8,099 nucleotides of DNA from contig JAFSBD010000235.1 of assembly GCA_017442025.1 (NCBI GenBank), forward strand, positions 1 through 8,099, read 5' to 3'. The notes beneath the pieces are model-generated. The model made no database searches and had not been told where the DNA came from. It worked only from the letters and a program-made list of their open reading frames with translations. Below are positions 5,841 through 8,099 of this stretch, piece by piece. The stretch comes from Clostridia bacterium. GTDB taxonomy: Bacteria > Bacillota > Clostridia > Oscillospirales > QAKW01. Made by a program: the position numbers and the translations under genes. The stretch's first letter is position 1. Each line of letters opens with the position of its first letter.

Positions 5841-7280
5841 TTGAGTAACAATAAGAAAATGGTGAAAGAGATCACCTCCATGGACGTGGATTTCGCCCAA
5901 TGGTATACCGACATTGTCAAGAAAGCGGACCTTGCCGCCTATTCCAACGTGAAGGGCTTTATGATCATCCGCCCCTATGGCTACGCCATGTGGGAGTTGA
6001 TGCAGGGCGCGCTGGATAAAATGTTTAAGGATCTGGGCCATGAGAATATCTGCATGCCCATGCTGATCCCTGAGAGTCTTTTGAATAAAGAAAAGGACCA
6101 TGTGGAAGGCTTTGCCCCCGAGGTGGCCTGGGTTACCTTCGGCGGAAGCGAAAAGCTGGAGGAGCGGTTCTGCATCCGCCCCACCTCCGAGACCCTTTTC
6201 TGCGATCATTTTAAGGACGTTGTCCAATCCTGGCGGGATCTGCCCCTGCTCTATAATCAATGGGTATCGGTGGTGCGCTGGGAAAAGACCACCCGCCCCT
6301 TCCTGCGGACCCGCGAGTTCCTTTGGCAGGAGGGTCATACCCTTCACGCCACCAAAGAGGAGGCGGAAAAGGAGACCATCCGGATGCTGGAGACCTATGC
6401 CAAGTTCTGCAGAGATTATCTGGCCATCCCTGTTGTGGAAGGGCGCAAGACCGATAAGGAAAAATTTGCCGGCGCCGAGGCGACCTATACCATCGAAGCC
6501 CTGATGCACGACGGTAAGGCCCTCCAAAGCGGCACCTCCCATTATTTCGGGGACGGATTCTCCCGCGCCTTTGACGTTACCTTCACCGATAAGGAAAACA
6601 AACTCTCCTATCCCCATCAGACCTCCTGGGGTTGCACCACCCGCCTGATCGGCGCGGTGATCATGACCCATGGCGATGATAACGGTCTGGTGATCCCCCC
6701 CTATATCGCACCCACCCAGGTGATGATCGTTCCCGTTGCCCAGCATAAGGCGGGCGTTTTGGAAAAGGCCGAAGAGGTTCTGAACACCCTCAAAGGGTGC
6801 TGCCGCGTAAAGATGGACGCATCCGACAACAGCCCCGGCTGGAAGTTTGCCGAATATGAGATGAAGGGCGTGCCCATCCGCTTGGAGCTGGGCCCCCGGG
6901 ATATTGAAAACGGCGTTTGCATCCTCTCCCGCCGCGATACCGGCGAGAAGCTCACCGTGGAGCTGGAGAAGCTGACCGAGGTCATCCCCGCTCTGCTGAA
7001 AGAGATCCATGAAAATCTCTATAACCGCGCCCTGGAGCGCCGCCTTTCCATGACCTATACCGCCCATGATCTGGAAGAGATCAAAGAGATCGCCGCCGAA
7101 AAGCCGGGCTTTATCCGCGCCATGTGGTGCGGGGACGAGGCCTGCGAGCTTAAGCTGAAGGAAGAGGCGGAGATCACCTCCCGTTGCATGCCCTTTGCTG
7201 ATCAGGAGCAGGTTAGCGATGTTTGCGTTTGCTGCGGCAAGCCGGCCAAGAAACTCGTCTACTGGGGCAAGGCATATTAA
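5841..7280 (+). CDS. proS: Prolyl-tRNA synthetase (archaeal/eukaryal-type ProS)
   Basis: ProS charges tRNA-Pro with proline using ATP. The protein is a class II synthetase of the short type without the bacterial editing insertion. Counting from TTG 5841 (479 residues), ITSMDVDFAQWYTDIV opens the catalytic domain, RPTSE is at 113-117, motif 2 is TREFLWQEGHT (157-167), and motif 3 is GCTTRLIGAVIMTHGD (264-279). An anticodon-binding domain follows to about 385. The C-terminal domain has C430-x4-C435 and C462-x2-C465, the zinc pattern of this type, and ends in Tyr as usual. I chose TTG at 5841 because AGGAG (5827-5831) is nine bases upstream. The in-frame ATG at 5823 lies about nine bases after the predicted transcript start with no binding site; it adds only six residues and remains possible, as does ATG 5877. 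The gene is alone in its transcription unit, from a consensus promoter to a terminator at 7420-7447. Confidence 0.95.
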   Translation: MSNNKKMVKEITSMDVDFAQWYTDIVKKADLAAYSNVKGFMIIRPYGYAMWELMQGALDKMFKDLGHENICMPMLIPESLLNKEKDHVEGFAPEVAWVTFGGSEKLEERFCIRPTSETLFCDHFKDVVQSWRDLPLLYNQWVSVVRWEKTTRPFLRTREFLWQEGHTLHATKEEAEKETIRMLETYAKFCRDYLAIPVVEGRKTDKEKFAGAEATYTIEALMHDGKALQSGTSHYFGDGFSRAFDVTFTDKENKLSYPHQTSWGCTTRLIGAVIMTHGDDNGLVIPPYIAPTQVMIVPVAQHKAGVLEKAEEVLNTLKGCCRVKMDASDNSPGWKFAEYEMKGVPIRLELGPRDIENGVCILSRRDTGEKLTVELEKLTEVIPALLKEIHENLYNRALERRLSMTYTAHDLEEIKEIAAEKPGFIRAMWCGDEACELKLKEEAEITSRCMPFADQEQVSDVCVCCGKPAKKLVYWGKAY

Positions 7281-7396
7281 GCAAGGCTTCGCCTTGCGCG
7301 ATATATGGATCGTTCGATCCATTCGATATGCCTATGCATAGGCGCGATATATTGATCCATAGATCAATTCGATATGTTTGCCGCGTGCGGCAAACG
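7281..7396. repeat. Array of five hairpins separated by CGATAT linkers
   Basis: The array begins on the base after the proS stop codon. Hairpins in order: GCAAGGC/GCCTTGC, 3-nt loop (7281-7297); ATGGATCG/CGATCCAT, 2-nt loop (7305-7322); the palindrome GCCTATG/CATAGGC (7330-7343); ATTGATC/GATCAAT, 4-nt loop (7351-7368); and GTTTGCCGC/GCGGCAAAC, 2-nt loop (7376-7395). The linkers all contain CGATAT in the same orientation (7299, 7324, 7345, 7370) and alternate GCGATAT and TCGATATG. Thus GC-type hairpins alternate with 18-nt AT-ended hairpins, forming two tandem units of about 46 nt (starting 7298 and 7344). The two AT-ended stems differ by a compensated pair (G7307-C7320 versus T7353-A7366). 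It lies in the proS 3' UTR, ahead of its terminator. No coding sequence is visible here. The function is unknown; a mobile or repetitive 3' UTR element is one possibility. Confidence 0.85.
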
Positions 7397-7419
7397 TGAA
7401 AGCAACCGAATAAAAGGCA

Positions 7420-7447
7420 AAAAAGGTTGCAAATTTGCAACCTTTTT
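7420..7447 (+). terminator. Rho-independent terminator of proS
   Basis: A perfect 28-base palindrome: five A, GGTTGCAAA, TTTGCAACC, five T. The GGTTGC/GCAACC stem with flanking A and T tracts makes a strong, potentially bidirectional terminator. It separates the hairpin array from the sigma-factor promoter nine bases further on. Confidence 0.93.
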
Positions 7448-7456
7448 GTTTTAAAC

Positions 7457-7485
7457 TGCAACATTTTTTCAAATTCGTTCGTATA
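7457..7485 (+). promoter_or_regulatory. ECF-type promoter, probably autoregulated
   Basis: TGCAAC (7457-7462) followed by ATTTTTT, a 17-base spacer and CGTATA (7480-7485) fits the TGAAAC/N16-17/CGTA layout read by many ECF sigma factors, including the T-run after the -35. No matching TTGACA is found upstream of TATACT (7482-7487), so a housekeeping reading is weaker. Being placed just ahead of an ECF gene, it is probably read by that sigma factor itself. Confidence 0.65.
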
Positions 7486-7504
7486 CTAAGCGAAAGGGAA
7501 AGCC

Positions 7505-7990
7505 ATGGCATATTCAAATCAAGAATTGCAACAGTTTGTTGCTGAATACGGTCCGAGCGTCTACCGCCTTGCCCTGGCGCAACTGCGCAACAAGGAGGAC
7601 GCGGAGGATACCTATCAGGATGTTTTTTTGAGGCTGATCCGCAGTCAGCCGGAATTCCAAAACCAAACCCATCAGCGGGCGTGGTTTTTGCGGGTAACGG
7701 TCAACTGCTGCAAGGATACCCTCAAAAAAGCATCCCGCCGCGACCTGCCCTTGGACCATCAGGAGCCGCAAGCGGATACCCCGCCCGAAAACTTAGCGTT
7801 GGAGCTGGCGCTTGCGGAGCTTTCGGATCAGCAGCGGGCGCTCATTCATCTACATTATTATGAAGGGTTCAAAACCGAGGAGATCGCCTCCATTCTGCAG
7901 ATGAACCCCTCGACGGTCCGCTCGGGCTTAAAGCGGGCCCGCAAAAAGCTGAAAGATTTCATGGAAGGAGAGGAGGATCGCGATGTTTAA
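7505..7990 (+). CDS. ECF-type RNA polymerase sigma factor
   Basis: A 161-residue sigma-70-family protein with only the two regions expected of an extracytoplasmic-function factor. Region 2 is at about 10-77 (YRLALAQLRNKEDAEDTYQDVFLRL, then RAWFLRVTVNCCKDTLKK). After an acidic Pro-rich linker (81-97), region 4 spans 103-153, with helix-turn-helix TEEIASILQMNPSTVRSGLKRARKKLK. It would direct RNA polymerase to TGCAAC/CGTA-type promoters. ATG 7505 follows a weak AAAGGGAAAG site, and the predicted leader is short. The end overlaps the next gene by eight bases, a typical sigma/anti-sigma arrangement. The stimulus and regulon cannot be read from the window. The family is certain; the ECF subgroup is not. 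Confidence 0.93.
   Translation: MAYSNQELQQFVAEYGPSVYRLALAQLRNKEDAEDTYQDVFLRLIRSQPEFQNQTHQRAWFLRVTVNCCKDTLKKASRRDLPLDHQEPQADTPPENLALELALAELSDQQRALIHLHYYEGFKTEEIASILQMNPSTVRSGLKRARKKLKDFMEGEEDRDV
7971..7976 (+). promoter_or_regulatory. Ribosome binding site of the gene after the sigma factor
   Basis: AGGAGG, six bases before ATG 7983, lies within the last codons of the sigma gene. It supports the short downstream frame as a real gene start and suggests coupled translation. Confidence 0.8.
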
Positions 7991-8099
7991 GGATCAATAT
8001 CATAAGATCTATCAGGATGCCGCCCCCTCCCCCGCTTTAGAGCAGGAGACCTTGGCGCGGATGGCCGAGGCGCAGGAGCATCTCTATCTGGAAAAAGAG
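7983..8099 (+). CDS. Probable anti-sigma factor, N-terminal fragment
   Basis: Only the first 39 codons are in the window, open to the last base. The start ATG overlaps the end of the sigma gene by eight bases and has a strong AGGAGG six bases upstream. The visible residues are soluble and charged: MFKDQYHKIYQDAAPSPALE followed by a Glu-rich amphipathic helix (ETLARMAEAQEHLYLEKE). This resembles the short N-terminal tail with a Pro-Ser step and a helix seen in membrane-spanning proteins encoded after Clostridia ECF genes (DUF4179-like), where it contacts the sigma factor. No membrane segment is reached before the edge. That it is a gene is well supported; that it is an anti-sigma rests mainly on position. 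Confidence 0.7.
   Translation, partial: MFKDQYHKIYQDAAPSPALEQETLARMAEAQEHLYLEKE

Noticed and set aside
5763..7322. 519-codon minus-strand open frame antisense to proS
   Set aside because: It mirrors proS codon use and is low-complexity in Gly/His/Leu; the proS motifs on the plus strand are unambiguous.
7281..7396. Reading the hairpin array as a CRISPR array or tRNA-like element
   Set aside because: The repeats (6-8 bases) are far too short for CRISPR repeats, the spacers are self-complementary, there are no cas genes, and there is no cloverleaf.
7281..7396. Reading the array as a transposon remnant (MITE)
   Set aside because: There are no long terminal inverted repeats bounding the whole element and no transposase fragment; mobility cannot be argued from one copy.

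Overview
The window looks like a GC-moderate chromosomal segment from an anaerobic Firmicute, most likely a Clostridia/Oscillospiraceae-type gut bacterium. The signs are the Asp23-like/FakA (yloU-yloV) gene pair, a YhaO/YhaN-type (SbcD/SbcC-like) pair, an archaeal-type short prolyl-tRNA synthetase with a C-terminal Cys cluster, strong AGGAGG ribosome binding sites, and an ECF sigma factor read from a TGCAAC-N17-CGTA promoter. The genus is inference; no rRNA or other marker is present.

Layout. (1) 2-541, plus strand: the 3' end of a gene with an OmpA/MotB-type peptidoglycan-binding domain, closed by a strong hairpin terminator at 547-577. (2) 542-747: a short convergent intergenic region with two terminators that share the same GAGACCC/GGGTCTC stem, and between them an imperfect two-stem hairpin (641-690). 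(3) 748-5722, minus strand, transcribed right to left: an SbcD/YhaO-like nuclease, then an ATG/TGA-overlapping SbcC/YhaN-like ATPase, then (behind its own near-consensus promoter) an Asp23-family protein and the fatty acid kinase FakA. I see no terminator between the ATPase and the Asp23 gene, so the first pair may read through into the second. (4) 5723-5840: back-to-back promoters for the nuclease operon (minus) and proS (plus), whose -35 boxes are only 5 bp apart. (5) 5841-7280, plus strand: proS. (6) 7281-7447: an ordered array of five hairpins separated by four CGATAT linkers, beginning right after the proS stop codon, then the proS terminator. (7) 7457-8099, plus strand: an ECF sigma factor with a promoter of the type such factors read themselves, overlapping the start of a probable anti-sigma protein cut by the window edge.

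How they work together. The nuclease/ATPase pair should form an Mre11-Rad50-like DNA-end processing complex, but the ATPase has two predicted membrane segments at the middle of its coiled coil where Rad50/SbcC carries a CxxC zinc hook. The Asp23/FakA pair links to fatty-acid activation for membrane lipids. The sigma/anti-sigma pair is likely an envelope or stress response unit, and the OmpA-like protein is likely cell-wall attached. ProS is housekeeping.

The least explained signals are the hairpin array after proS, which contains two tandem units of about 46 nt with one compensatory base-pair change, and the hook-less, membrane-hairpin SbcC-like ATPase with an altered Walker A motif.
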